Shown: positions 48,389 to 61,462, numbered from the stretch's first letter. The stretch is 64,000 nt of DNA from Proteles cristata cristata (GCA_017311185.1 JAESUZ010000343.1:62001-126000); one strand, 5' to 3'. A program made the numbers and translations. The notes: a model not told the origin generated them from the sequence alone.

Positions 48389-48508
48389 CTTTAGGAGACA
48401 TTCCAACTGTTGGTTTCAAAACAGGATTTGACCTTATGCTTGATGTTGATACAGATACTTCTGTTGTAGGAATTGATGGTGATACCTTAGTGGTGGTACG
48501 GTTACCAT
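48389..48508 (-). CDS. EMCN: Endomucin exon: first mucin-domain exon in the window
   Basis: This 120 bp exon (40 codons, phase 1 at both ends) begins after acceptor TTTTTTCAG|ATGGTAACC and ends CCTAAAG|GTAGGA on the minus strand. It encodes GNRTTTKVSPSIPTTEVSVS then TSSIRSNPVLKPTVGMSPK. It corresponds to human NNSLVVTTTKPSITTP...VTPTTG (from memory), the region just after the signal peptide. NRT is a potential N-glycosylation sequon, and Ser/Thr/Pro dominate. It is the most 5' EMCN exon I could find. A signal-peptide exon should lie further right; I found no hydrophobic leader ending in a phase-1 donor between here and 64000. Confidence 0.92.
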
Positions 48509-48824
48509 CTGAAAAAAGTAACTTATGTTAAAGTAGCTGCATTAAAGTTTACATTTATTTTGCAAAATAATACTAGCATATTTAAGCAAAGTAAACTGTA
48601 TGTATATGGCTGCTAACCCAGTAAGCAGGGCATGGATTTGAAATTAATCTTCTAATTGTAATGAATTCAGCCTTCAGTTCAATATTCATTCACTAACACC
48701 ACCTGCATCTTCCCAAAGATGTGAATTTTCAAGAGAGCTGGCAGGAGCGGTCTATAGTTCTGAAGCAAAATGATACCTGACAAAGCTAGTAAAGAATAAA
48801 TGTCTAAATTTGAAATTTGATGAT

Positions 48825-49046
48825 TTTTAAATTTTTTATTATTTTTAATGTTTATTTTCGAGAGAGAGTGAGAGACAGAGCATGAGCTTTAGAGGGGCAG
48901 AGAGAGAAGAAGAGATAGAATTTGAAGCAGACTTCAGGCTCTAAGCTGTCAGCACAGAGCTCGCCACAGGGCTCAGACCCATGAACCATAAGACCATGAC
49001 CTGAGCTAAAGTTGGATGCTTAACTGACTGAGCCACCCAAGCGCCA
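48825..49046 (-). repeat. Felid SINE
   Basis: TTTTTAATGTTTATTTTCGAG, GA-rich body and head complement GAGCCACCCAAGCGCCAC. About 320 bp upstream of the exon at 48389-48508. Confidence 0.88.
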
Positions 49047-49316
49047 CTAAATTTAACAACACTTTTAAGCCAATTTCTAACATTGTCAGATGAAGTTAAT
49101 TAAATGGACATTCTCTGGGCAGTGGATGTTTTGCTAAATATTTTCATAGCACACTGAAATTATTAAGTAGTAAAATGTCAGTATTTGTACGTCTCTTTCT
49201 GATTATAAAACATTCCCACCCCCCTCTTTTTCTATATATAGTCCAAAGGAAGACAATATATTTTCTTTTAAATTTTTAAAAAGAAAAACCATAAATTTTA
49301 AGGAAATTCAACCTTA

Positions 49317-49540
49317 TGGGGTGCCCTCGTGACTTAGTCAATTAAACATCTGACTCCTGATTTCAGCTCAGGTCATGATCTCATGGTTCGTGAGATCGAG
49401 TCACACGTCAGACTCAGCACCAACAGTGCACAGCCTGTTTGGGATTCTCCCTCTTCTTCCTCTCTCTCTGCCTCTTTCTTTCTCATACTGTCTCTGTCTC
49501 ACTCTCTTAAAATAAATAAATAAACTAAAAAAAAAATAAA
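49317..49540 (+). repeat. SINE (older subtype)
   Basis: Head GGGGTGCCCTCGTGACTTAG. TSD GAAATTCAACCTTA (49303-49316) against GAAATTCAACATTA (49541-49554). Confidence 0.91.
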
Positions 49541-50024
49541 GAAATTCAACATTACAACATGCCTCAATTTTTGTCAATGGAGCCACTGTAAATCTTCATT
49601 TTCAAATGATTTCATTCTCTAAATTGTAACAAATACACAAAAATGAATCATATGCATTGTTATGTATATTATATTTTTATTTTTAATAATTCCTTTTTGA
49701 CAATAGAAGTCAATATTTAATGGTAATTCTTAAAATTTCCATTGACATATTATTTTTTCAGAGTGAAGTATGTAGGACTTAATTCTCAGTGATTTATGGA
49801 AATATTTGTTTTACATAATATTATTGAGTTTATTAGCATTTATAGAATCCTTTTAATCCTGCTTTTATTGTTCTTGTCTATACACTCACTGTCATGCTGA
49901 AGATCAGAAAATAGCAAACAAATATGTATGAAGGACTTGGACACAGCATTTATGTCCATGGAAGTCATTGTTTTTGTGATGTTACTTCATCTATATCGAG
50001 TATATATAGTATAACATGTTAGTT

Positions 50025-50170
50025 AAGAGGATGGACTTCAAGTGACAGAGACTTAAGTTTCAATGCCAATCAAACTGGGTATGTCATTAGAGTAAATACG
50101 CTGACTTCTCAAATTTAAATTTCTTCCAACATTTTCCTCTTTGAATCTGGGAAAACCAGTAATCTTGCAC
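50025..50170 (+). repeat. MIR (very diverged)
   Basis: Sense MIR-like pattern GTTAAGAGGATGGACTTCA...CCTCTTTGAATCTGGG. Low confidence. Confidence 0.35.
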
Positions 50171-50477
50171 AGCTGTGAGAAGTAATATTTCAGGTGTCAT
50201 GAGACAGAATGTACTTCCTGTTTCATTCTATACACTTGAGGTGCTGGGAAGTGTTAGCACTTGGCACTGAACTTGTTTATAGGCAGGCCACAGAAATTGC
50301 TTGATGTATGCAGCACATATAGATGTTTCAGGGCATTCAGGAATAATAGAACTGACTTTTCACAGGCTTTACAGAAATCAAGTCAAAAGCTTTTTTCACC
50401 TCTGGGTACACTTGACACCCTTGATCTCACCCCCTCCCCCCACTAGAGAGAAGGAACATAGCATGAGTGAGGTTATC

Positions 50478-50510
50478 TTTTCTCTCTCTCTCTCTATATA
50501 TATATATATA
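50478..50510 (+). repeat. (TC)n(TA)n microsatellite
   Basis: Compound dinucleotide repeat. Confidence 0.9.
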
Positions 50511-51899
50511 GTCATTTTGTTCTCACTATTTTTCTTCCTATCCCAGAATCTATGATGTGTCACTAAATTCTAAGTTTAAACTGATGTTGAAGAAAGTTAT
50601 TTAAAGAAACACATTCCACTTTGACTGAAAAATTCACCTGTAAATAACTTAAATGATCCCTATCTGTTGAATTGCTAAATAGTAGCAATCTCAATTTCTG
50701 AGTCTAATAAAGATTCCTCAAGACTTTTTTTTAATTTCTTTCCTCCCTCCCTCTTTTCCTTCTTCCCTTTTTTTGCTTCTATAAACAGTTACTCCATAAC
50801 TAATATGAAAAACATGATTAGATCTAATAAAAGACTCTATGTTGTACCACATGGTACCACCCATGAATAGCTCTCCGTCTGGTAAGGAACATAATGCCTC
50901 CACACAATAAGTAATCAAGGATATTCTGTATGGGTTGTGTAGACCAGTGTTTTTCAAACTGCAGGTTATGATACAATTAAAGAGTAATTCAAATCTATTT
51001 AGTAGATTGCAGCCAGAGTTTTTGCCAAAAGAAAGATAAAAAAAAACATTAGAGTGATATTGCAAATAATGAAAGTAAGTATTATTTCATGAAGTTTGTA
51101 CACATGTGTGTGTGTATTTGAATAAAACCTGTGCCAGTACACAATGTGTTTCCTACTGTGATTCCATCTAAAAATCTGAAATCTGCTGGGCAAGAAATTG
51201 GGCAAGAGTTTATAAGATAAACTGTTGACATGAGCAAGGACTCTGTTATGAGTGAGATGACTAGGAGCTAGGGCTTGGAGAGTGAGCAGCACGATCACAT
51301 AGCTAGAGGAATGCAGATGGACGAGGTCTGGAGGAGAAGAGGTGATTGAGAACGTTGCAAACAGTTGCGTCTGGTTGGATTGCTGTATGCTATGAAAGAG
51401 CATAGTTGGCCTCATCTTGTACAATACTGGACAATAAATAATAAAGGACCTTGAACACCAAGCCAGGGATGTAGGTCTTTAATAACAGGTCATTAAGGAG
51501 CCATGGAAAGTGACCAAATAGAAATTCTACTGTAGGAAAAACAATTGGGAAGTGGGTGGGGCAGAGAATGAGACAGTGCTAGCTGAACTGAGCAGCAAGT
51601 CCCCATTTTTGTGTTTACCAATGTCCTTGACCTCTTGAGGTCACAGATCTTGAGATCTGTGAGTCCATATCCCTAAAATGACTTGAGCCAAACTATAAGG
51701 AGGCAAAATTTTAATCACTGGGTGGCAAGATTGGGATGTACTATAAGGCATTTCCTGCCTATCAGACTTAAACACATTTGGCTACTGATTTCCCTGAGTA
51801 AACTCTTAATCCAGTAGCACTCATTCACGTCTTCATTATTAGTTCTTCAGCTTGTCCAACAAAGAGAATGCCCTCCTTTGAGACTGACAAACAGTCCAC

Positions 51900-52130
51900 G
51901 AAGGTACTGAGTGTCTTTATGTGCCAGGCTCCATGAGAGCACTTTCTGTGGATTACTTCCTTTCATCCTCAGAAGTTACTATGATGCCCATACTTGTCTG
52001 ATCACCATTTTACAGATGAGGAGAACGAGGCTCAAAAAAGATGAGCAACTTGCCCACACTATACAGTGGGAAGTAACACAGTTGGAATTTTAATCCAGGC
52101 CCCCTGAAATCCAGAGAAGATACTCTGAAC
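51900..52130 (-). repeat. MIR
   Basis: Antisense MIR with TTTTACAGATGAGGAGAACG, ACTTGCCCACACTATACAG and GGAATTTTAATCCAGGC. Confidence 0.8.
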
Positions 52131-53096
52131 TACCACAGATCTTGCCATGGGACAGTTACATGCAAAGCCACATACTTCTGCTCTTCCTTTAACAGGGTGT
52201 GATGTTAAAAGGGTAGAAGTGACTTAGATGCACAGATATTTTGCCCTTATTTACCTAAGATGAGGAAACAGACAAAATACCTTGCTGTTTCATTCTTTAA
52301 AAAAATAATATCATTTTGCCATATACATTACATACATACACATACAAAATGTGTCCATCCATAAACATCCATAAAATGTTTACATTTAAAGCTCTGAAAG
52401 AAATTTCCGGTCTACTAAAGCTATTTATATGTGAAAAATAAAAACAGATTTCCTCAGTTGGAAAAGTCTGCAAATAGAAGCGTTCTTTTATGATATGGTG
52501 GGAAAGAATTATTCTAACTGCCACCACTGAAGGTTTTATTGTCCAGGATGCAAGTAACTACCAGTTATGCTTTTACAGCATTTTCTAGAAAATTCTCTAG
52601 GTTGATCTGGTCTCATAATAAACTATTAAGGAGAATGGTTTATTCTGTGTATTTCCTCTTCACAAGACATGATGAGGTAGCATTTCACTTTTCTTTAGGT
52701 CCAAATTAATTAAAGACAAATTTAACAAGAAGACCTGTGCTTTACATCTTTGCTTATACCGAACCAGATAGTGCTGCTCTTTGGATGTTATAAGAGAAAC
52801 AGATGGTATTTTGTCCTGATTCTACCCTAGACTGAGAGAGTACATGAGATACAGTGACATTAGTTTCCTACACTATTAAAGAATGAAGCAGGATTGGAAT
52901 TTAAAAAAAAAAACATTTTAATCACAGAAATCATGAGAACTTGGAAAGTTCAGCTTACAGCTGAAAACCAGGTATCATATTTTCTCCTATTTTCAAATGA
53001 TCCAGTCATCTACTCCAATCTTCATAGATGTGTTTTATAATTACATTTCTAAGTAACTCACAAGTAGTCTCTAAAAGTTAGAATTTTAGGGGCACC

Positions 53097-53286
53097 TGGG
53101 TGCTCAGTCAGTTAAGCTACTGACTCTTGATTTCAGCTCAGGTCATGATCTCATGGTTCATGGAATTGAGCCCCATGTCAGTCTCTGCACTGACAGTGCG
53201 GAGCCTGCTTGGGATTCTCTCTCTCTGCCCCTCCCTGCTTGCTCCGTCTTTCTTTCAAAATAAATAAAAACATTTAAAAAAGAACA
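53097..53286 (+). repeat. SINE (older subtype)
   Basis: GGGGCACCTGGGTGCTCAG and ACTCTTGATTTCAGCTCAGG. Perfect 15 bp TSD TAAAAGTTAGAATTT (53082-53096 and 53287-53301). Confidence 0.93.
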
Positions 53287-54534
53287 TAAAAGTTAGAATT
53301 TCATCCATCCTCATAATGAGCAGCTATGTCTTGAATTATCTTTTCCCCTACCAAGTCAACAAGTAAAGTCCACTGGAAAATCACTGCTAGAGAAGGTAGA
53401 TCTTACTTCCTCTAGATCAACACAAACACTGAGGGACAGTAGCTTAGCATTTAGGACTTGAGTCCTCAAAAGAACTTCTAAAGATACCCTATTATGAAAG
53501 AACCCCTACATTTTACAGCTTAGAAAATGTATGAGTTTAAGGTAGTTTCAAAAGGTCATAGCACTAATTACTAAAAAAGTTCCCTTAATTCCCAACTGAG
53601 CATTCTACATTATGTGATAGAGAAAAATCCTCCCCCCATTCTACTAAATGGAATGCACTTGTGACGGAGACAATGCCAAAGTTTTCCTTTCAACTAAGGA
53701 GAAAAGATTTCCTTTGTGAGTTTTATCTATAAACAAAATTTCAGAAGAAAGTTTTAAGTTTTAAACAACAGAGTGATTTTTTTTAGAAATATATAATTAT
53801 AATATATACAAAATGCTAATTACTTAATGGTCTAATACACAAAGTACCATTATTAGGTACTTTCACCATAATCTAATACACAATTCTTACCATTACTAGG
53901 TAAGAATTTCATAGCCTAGATGAGCTCATGTATGGAACGGAAAGTAAAGTAGATAGTTTTATGTTTCAATAGCATATAATTTATTTTTCCCACTAACTCA
54001 TGTAGTTTTTATACAATGCCCCTTCTTATACATCCTTACTTCCTCAAGCTTTTAAAAAACTTTATATCGATTTTGTATTGAAATAAAGTAACTGTCAATT
54101 GTTTGGTTATCACTTGTGTTTAGTTATCATCTCCTGTGCATCGCAGCTTATAATAAAGAGTCCCTTCTTAAGTTTGCACGTGATGGCAATGCATAAATTG
54201 GGGTGTTGTAAATGGTGGGAAGGCCTTTTTCATAGTAATTTGCCAGTAATTGTTAATATTACAATCTTGTTCAATTGATACTCTATTATCTTTTTTGTTA
54301 GTAAATAATCATTAGTGAAGTTTAAGTCGAAAATTTCAATTTTCCCTCACCCATCAAAAAATATAGATATTAAAGTATATCAAAAGTATATAAATATATA
54401 ACATAATACACTATGAATTGATATATGAAAGCAAAATATATGTATATATGAATATAATGAAATAAGTAAACACATAAATAAATAAAATAGAGTACCACTC
54501 TCTATATTCCCATCAAAACAGCACCTTCATGAAA

Positions 54535-54776
54535 TAGGGCACCTGGGTTGCTCAGTTAAGGGTCTGACTCTGGATTTTGGATCAGGTCATGATCTCACAG
54601 TTTGTGAGTTCTAGTCCTGCATCAGGCTCTGTACTGGGAGGGCAGAGCCTGAATGGGACTCTTTCTCTCTCTCCCTCTCTTTCTGCCCTCTCCTGGCAGA
54701 CACTCTCTCTCTTTCTTAAAATAAATAAACATTTAAAAAACCTAAAACAACAACAACAAGAACGACAAAAACCGGC
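54535..54776 (+). repeat. SINE
   Basis: GGGCACCTGGGTTGCTCAG with part of the head deleted, and an A-rich tail containing (CAA)n. Perfect 13 bp TSD CACCTTCATGAAA (54522-54534 and 54777-54789). Confidence 0.92.
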
Positions 54777-55740
54777 CACCTTCATGAAAGGCAAGACACT
54801 AATTCTTTTTGATTATCAGTGTCTTATCAACACATTCTTACACTAGCAGTGATCCTTCTCTTCTGATAGAGCAAAATTCATTTTGGTTCATTGCCAACCG
54901 AATTAAATACGGTTAAATCATTATCAATTAAAATAAAATAACAATTTTTATGTGATGATGTGTCTTTTGATTTCTTCTGTTCGCACTTATCCAAAGTGTC
55001 ATAATATCCTATTTTAAATGCATAAGTAGCTCACTAGCCAATGGCTTGTTAACAGCAATAAACATTTATTAATCATCTATTTCATGAAGAGCTAAGCAAA
55101 AATAGAAAAACATGTTTTTCCTACAAGACCTTAGAGTATATTTGAATACTCAAGCTATACATGTGTGAAACAGCTATCAGATTATGCTAAGGTGTTGTAT
55201 AAGATGTAATGTGCTATGTAATTAACAAGATGCATAGCTCTTTCTATCCAATGTTGAGTGAAATCAAAGTAAGGTGATATTTCTCTTTGTGTCAGGGACA
55301 ATCAGAATCATTTTCTTGGAGGGAGAGATTTCAAAAAGAATCAGATAATTGAACACATTAAAGAAAGAAAAGAATAATTTCATGGATGAAAAGGAGGCAA
55401 GGATACACAAATAGAAGAAAAGAGTGAATGGTGCCAAGTAAAACAGAGATCATGTAACATAAGGTCTGGAAGGTGATGATATTAGACACTTAGAAGAATC
55501 TATTGGGAGAGGAAAGTAGGAAAATCCCATTTTCGATGAAAACATCAGAGCTAGTGGCAACTCTTAAAAAAAGGATTTTAAATTTACACTGCATTTTCAA
55601 TTAAGACTAACAAAATACTGTAGCAAGCACACAAGTTTTGAAAATGCTTAAATTTCCTAAGCAGAATGAATTGGGAAGGTAAGTAAGAAGAAAAAAAATC
55701 TCATCTCTCACAGAGAGGAAAAAAAAATCAGATAAGTGGG

Positions 55741-55890
55741 AGAAAGCTGTGCCCAAAAGAGGAAATCTCCTCAGGTTACCAACCATCTGTGAGGTGGGGA
55801 GAGAGCGCCAAGCGTGGCCAGCTCCAAGCATGGACAGGTGTCTCAGCCACCTGGCCCCTCTGGGGAGAACAGGAAGGCAGCATTACACTG
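55741..55890. promoter_or_regulatory. GC-rich patch, candidate intronic element
   Basis: Locally GC-rich, non-repeat stretch in AT-rich intron. It contains E-boxes CAGGTG (55835-55840) and CACCTG (55848-55853) and ETS-core GGAA motifs (55761-55764; CAGGAAG at 55870-55876). Function is inference only; such short motifs occur by chance. Confidence 0.2.
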
Positions 55891-56390
55891 GTGAGTTTCT
55901 TAAACAGAAAACAGCAATATCTGCAAAATGGACCTGAGAATTCAAGGTGTTTGGCTGGCAAATGGATGGAAGTGTACGGGCAAATTTCCTCCGCTCACCC
56001 AGATGTCAGGTGTGAAATGATGGGACGGTACAGTTATTTCCCTCCACAAAAATAACTGTGATTTAAAGAAAATTAAAATCCTATTCCACAATAAAGAGAT
56101 ATTTGAGATTGTGAACTCTATTATCAGGGGACTTCTTGTCTTCTGTCTTAAAACTCGTTTTAAGAGTCTCAATTTCTTGAGGCATAAAGAGGTAAAGGTT
56201 TTATTTAATATTTATAGGGGTGGGAGTAGGAGGCAAAAGGAACAACCTGGCTGTACTCTCGGGCTCTTAGACAGTTATCCCACAGTCCCTCCCACCAGGC
56301 TGTACTCTGAGGCCAGAGAGGAACTGTGGTTTTGGCAGCTCAAAAAAACATCTTCCAAGGAAACAAGATGCTTAGGCTTCACACATTCTT

Positions 56391-56611
56391 TTTTTTTTTT
56401 TCATTTCATTTCTCATTTTATTTTTGAGAGAGAGATTGAGAGGGAGAGAGAGAGAGAGGCAGAGAAAGAGGGAGACACAGTATCTGAAACAGGCTCCAGG
56501 CTCTGAGCTGTCAGCACAGAGCCTGACGTGGGGCTCGAACTCACAAACCAGGAGATCATGACCTGAGCCAAAGTTGGATGCTTAACCGGCTGAGCCATCC
56601 AGCTGCCCTAC
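56391..56611 (-). repeat. Felid SINE
   Basis: T-rich tail, (GA)n body, head complement GAGCCATCCAGCTGCCC. Perfect 15 bp TSD GCTTCACACATTCTT (56376-56390 and 56612-56626). Confidence 0.93.
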
Positions 56612-57959
56612 GCTTCACACATTCTTATAGGCACCAGCAAACTTCAGAAGCAAGTCTCTTCGACTCATCTCATGACTTCTGGAAGGAGATGAATTTGGGG
56701 GCTCTCTCAGTCCTGGGAGGAACAGCACTACCCTTTCCTTTCTCTGGGCTCCATGTAGGGGCAGTGATACTAGAAGATAGTGGAGTCCTATTCTCTCTCT
56801 AATGGCACCTCTAGCTTTTCTCTGAACTTAGGATGTAGCCACTTGAGATCTTGGGTCTTAACTATACGCTCTTATGAGTGTTTTTTCAGAAACAGGGAAG
56901 GTCTCACTAAACCCTTTCTACCAGCTGATCACATTCGTTTAGAACCATGACTTACACACATGAAATGACATGATGAGAGATGGAAGCAAGACCCAGACTT
57001 GCAATTCAGACATCAGCTAACTCTGCAATGTGGTATGAGCCAGGCCTCAGTTTCCTCTCTATAAAAAGTGTCCATTGAACAACTTCTCTTCAACAATAAA
57101 ATTGGATTACCTCTAAGGTTAAATTGCAATGTAAATATCCATTATGGCAAATAATAAAGTACAAATTGCATTTTCACATGCCAAATGAAGGCTTGTACTT
57201 TAGCAGGTATATACAATGGCTTCATGGAGTTATTATTTCTGTCTTGGAGAAATTTGAGCCCAGACGGGAATTTTGTATTGCAAGGGGCAAAAATGACTAC
57301 ATTCGTTTGCAGTCTGGTAATGTTACCTAAATTGAATGTATTTCTCTTTAGGGTGCTGGTCTACCCAGAATTCAAGAAAAATGTGAAAGACAAACTTTGA
57401 AACAGACATTGGGAATACTTGGTTTCAGAATTTTCTTTTCAACATAAAAGAGCGAGTGTAAGAAGATGAAATATTTTTATAGGTGGATTAATTCCTACAT
57501 GAATTAATAGAGCCCATATCAAATAAGGCAGTCAATTCTCTCTCAGTAATGTATGTGGGGGTGTATGCTCATGTCTATATTTATTTAGTGACAAATGCAT
57601 TTCCAAAAATAGTCTACAGTATTGCATTTGAAGGTAAAAAATAATATTTGGCTAAATTTGAGATATCTTATTTATCAATTCATCTACCTTTATTTTTGTC
57701 TTTTCTAAATGTAAAGAAACACTCTCTAGCTGATCTAAAATGCTCTTTAATTTATTATTAGGGGAGAGATGGTACTTCTAGTTATACAGGTGTAAAATAA
57801 AAGAACAAAAGAGCTATTTTCTATTTTCTAAAAGGTCAAAGATAATCTTTTCTTGCCCTGAAAAGAGTTATTTGAAGGGACAAAAAAAAACTTTAAGTGA
57901 TAGATATTCCAGGGACACAAGCTCATCTAACAATAATTACTTTCAATTACGTTTATTGA

Positions 57960-58110
57960 TTTCAACAACAACTTTGTGAAACTGTTGAACAGACATAACT
58001 GTTACCTACATTATATAGAAGAGGAGAAGGAAGTCCTGGTAACTGACTGTGACTTTTCAGGATGCAGAGTTAGAAAGTCCTAGAGCTTGTTTAAACCCAG
58101 ATGTTCTAAT
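57960..58110 (-). repeat. MIR (diverged)
   Basis: Antisense MIR-like: GAGGAGAAGGAAGTCCTGG, CAGAGTTAGAAAGTCC and AACCCAGATGTTCTAATCC. Confidence 0.45.
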
Positions 58111-58550
58111 CCCTCTTTTGTGCTTTTTTTCCTCAATATTGGGTATAGTTTTAGAACAACAAGATCATCATCTTTGTGATTGCAGTATTGCTATGTCAAT
58201 ACTTTAGTACTTTAATGACTTTCGAGTACAATTTTTTCTTTTATATGATTGATAATTGTTATGAAAATAAATGTAACTAATTAACGTATATAAAATATTA
58301 AAAGTAAAAAACCAGTGATCATCAGTAGTACTTCATCTGTTTTTGGCTGACCAATCATCGATCTCGTCTATCAGAGGTTATTAAATAAATCAAATCAAAA
58401 GAAAATCTCTTAGCTCAAAGTTTTATCTTGTCGATGAGTAGAACATTCATGTGAAACAATTTTACTAATAAATTAAAAAAGAAAGTCAACTTCTATTGTA
58501 ATATCAAACGACTCAAAATTTATGAAGAGCTTTTGACGATATGACTTTTT

Positions 58551-58766
58551 TTAAAAAATATTTTTATTTATTTCTAGGAGAGAGAGAGAGACAGCGTGAG
58601 CAGGGGAGGGTCAGAGAGAGAGGGAGACACAGACTCTGAAATAGGCTCCAGGCTCGGAGCTGGCAGTCAGCACTGAGCCCGACGCGGGGCTCGAACTCAC
58701 AAACCGCGAGATCATGACCTAAGCGAAAGTCGGACGCTTCACCGACTAAGCCACCCAGGCGCCCCA
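58551..58766 (-). repeat. Very young felid SINE
   Basis: TTTATTTCTAGGAGAGAG, near-consensus body and head complement GCCACCCAGGCGCCCC. Perfect 15 bp TSD ACGATATGACTTTTT (58536-58550 and 58767-58781). Confidence 0.95.
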
Positions 58767-59074
58767 ACGATATGACTTTTTAAGTGTTCTTCCTTTTGTT
58801 ACTTGTCTTACATTTAGGGCAATGTTGTAAAAAGGACTTTTTCTTTTCTTGTTTTGGGGTAAAGCAACGGTGTTATGGTAAATACATTATTGTCTAGCCT
58901 CACTTTGATAGCAAATCATTCATTGCCTTTGTCACATTAAAAACTACTTGCCCTCTTAATTGTACTTGCATCAAGTTATTTTGTAACATATATATCCAGT
59001 ATCCCCTGTGAATGCAAGAAAAGACACTAAATAAAGGAAGATCATCTCTTAGCAAGGTTATAAAGCACAGGGGA

Positions 59075-59230
59075 GTTTAGTGTCAGGAATACGATTCTGG
59101 GGCCATGTTACCCAATCCAGGCCCCACCATTGAGCAGCTATGTGACTATCTGCAAATTGTTTAACCTCTTTAGCCTCAGTTTTCAGTATTTTGGAAACCC
59201 ACCCTATACAGTTTCTGTACAGAGCAAACA
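59075..59230 (+). repeat. MIR (sense)
   Basis: GGCCCCACCATTGAGCAGC, TATGTGACTATCTGCAAATTG and TTAACCTCTTTAGCCTCAG follow the MIR core. Confidence 0.7.
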
Positions 59231-59777
59231 ATGCATATATATAAAAAGGTAAGAGATGAATTCAATAGCTGGGTTACACATGAATTGATCCTGATTAAAA
59301 AGTCAATGAAATGGGGTACATTTTCAAGTTCTACCATTAGGTCATAGAAATTTATGTTTCTGACTTATACTGCCTCTAAGTACTTGAGTAACTATTTACG
59401 GGGCCATGTCCAATACAGTCAGTAGGTTCGAGCTAGGAAAGCCTTTCTGAAAAAACTTAAGCTCCTCCTTAAATCATAACCTAATTTTCCCAGTTATGTC
59501 CTAACTGTGACAACTGCTTTGCCAGAGTTTATAAATTATTTTTTTCATTATTTTCTTTTTCTAATATTCTTATATCATTTATTTCAAGGAACTGTTATAG
59601 TAGAAGAACAGATAGATTGAAGGATGGACAAAAGGAAATGTGGAAGTCAGTTTCATGTAGTAGATGAAAGAGGGATTTTTTTGTTGTAGTCCTTAGGCCC
59701 ATGGCTGTTGCTATGTTGTGGACATGTCACTATTGGAATCTGCGGTGTTTGCCGGGGTCACTGTCTATATTCACACT

Positions 59778-59888
59778 TGAGCACCAGGTGACATATGAAG
59801 TGTTGCATCACTGGATTGTACACCTGAAACTAATGTAATGCTGTATGTTAACTATACTGGAATTAAAATAAAATAAAACATTTTTAAA
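59778..59888 (+). mobile_element. 111 bp L1 3' stub
   Basis: Contains CTGGATTGTACACCTGAAAC and CTATACTGGAATTAAAATAA, the L1 3' terminus. TSD TCTATATTCACACT (59764-59777) against TCTGTATTCACACT (59889-59902). Confidence 0.85.
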
Positions 59889-61257
59889 TCTGTATTCACA
59901 CTAAATATTGTATGTGTCTTAAAAAAATGATCCACACACATATGCTGATATTTTAAAATAGATATAGTTTCTATTGTGGTTAATAAAATATCACTTCTAA
60001 AGAATTGCTTAATATTTAGTAGCCTTCTGTTTCCTCAGTTACCGGGTGCAAATATTATCCCATTGGAAGAGGAGTTCACAGTGTTTCCATGTAAATGGGG
60101 TTTCTCTTCAGAAAACTTTGAGGACCACTTCCTTGTGGATCTAAGCACACCAAAAACAGTATAATTTAGTTAATTTGGCTGAAGGCATCATATAGCATCA
60201 CAAAACAACCAGAATTTGAAATCTTGTCTTATCCATTGCAACACGAAATTAGGGACAATTTTCATACACCTGAGACCCATAATTTTTAATTAGAAACAAA
60301 TAAGCAAATACTGACAGGGCAAGAGATTTCAAGTCCCTTTGGATCTAGTATATGGCAGTTCTGAGTATTAAAACAATAGAGTGTCTTTTCTTCCTCTGAA
60401 TCTCTTTCCCCAGAGTTTCTCCACATTGGCGATGGAAAGACTGCCTTCAACCACAGTAGGGGCCCGTCATGTATTTATACAAGAACAGGAAAGTAGTCAT
60501 AGTGTCTACTTTCCTATTTCAGAGTCTAGCTTTTATATGGTATATTTTCCAAATTAAAAAGATTTTGAACATTCCATTAGGACGTCATCAAAGGAGTCAC
60601 TTGTGGTGGGTTAATTAAATCTAACACATTTAAAAATAACTCTGCATGTTGTGGGACAGATGCAGCCTTTGGAAAAAGAAGGAGCCTATACTGAACATTG
60701 CAACAGATTTTTGTATTTAATAGTAGGCAACAGACATGTTTCTAGAATATGCTTTCAAAGCCTGGTTGGGAAGTGTCTGCTCTACTCGCAGCAGGAGAAA
60801 AATAAAATCCATGCATAAAGTGAAGGAGAACAAGAAGTAAATTGTATACTTTTGCCTCTCAATCAACTCAAATTTGCTTCATTATTTAAAAGTAGTGCCC
60901 AACTGCATGATAGTGTCGAATTTTAACCAGAAGAATGAACCACTCCAAGATCCCTTCCCAATTGCCAGGACAAAAAGTAAACTGGCAAATTTATTCTTAT
61001 CTAAAAACACATTGTCAGGTATGACCTCACAAGAAGTAATTTTGGAAAATAAAAAGGATGTTCAGAACTATAAGAGATGTAAGAGAAAGGTCTAGAGAGA
61101 GCTGAATTGCTTTGTCCAAAAAAAAAAAAATGGACTCAACGTTTTACCTATAAGAATGAGAGAAAGACGTGGGGAAAGAGGAGAGAGAAAAGGCAAAGAA
61201 AGAAGGTAAAGCATTCAAAGGACTTTTCAGACCAGGGACATCTAAAATTCACTCTTG

Positions 61258-61462
61258 TGGTGCCTGGGTAGTTCAGTCGATTAAGTGTTGGACTCTTGAC
61301 TTTGGCCAAGGTTATAATCTCAGTCTTGAAATCCAGTCTAGTGCAGGCTCCATGCTGAGTGGAACCCGGAGCTTGCTTAAGATTCTCTCCGTCTCTCTTT
61401 CTGCCCCTCTCCCCCACTCATGTGCCTTCTCTCTCAAATTAAAAAAATAAAATAAAATAAAT
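61258..61462 (+). repeat. SINE (older subtype)
   Basis: GTGGTGCCTGGGTAGTTCAG, CTTGACTTTGGCC and (AAAAT)n tail. Approximate TSD AAAATTCACTCTTG against AAAACTCACTTGTTG. Confidence 0.87.

Noticed and set aside
50999..51424. 141-residue minus-strand ORF
   Set aside because: No recognisable domain, low-complexity hydrophobic end, and no splice context matching the EMCN exons.
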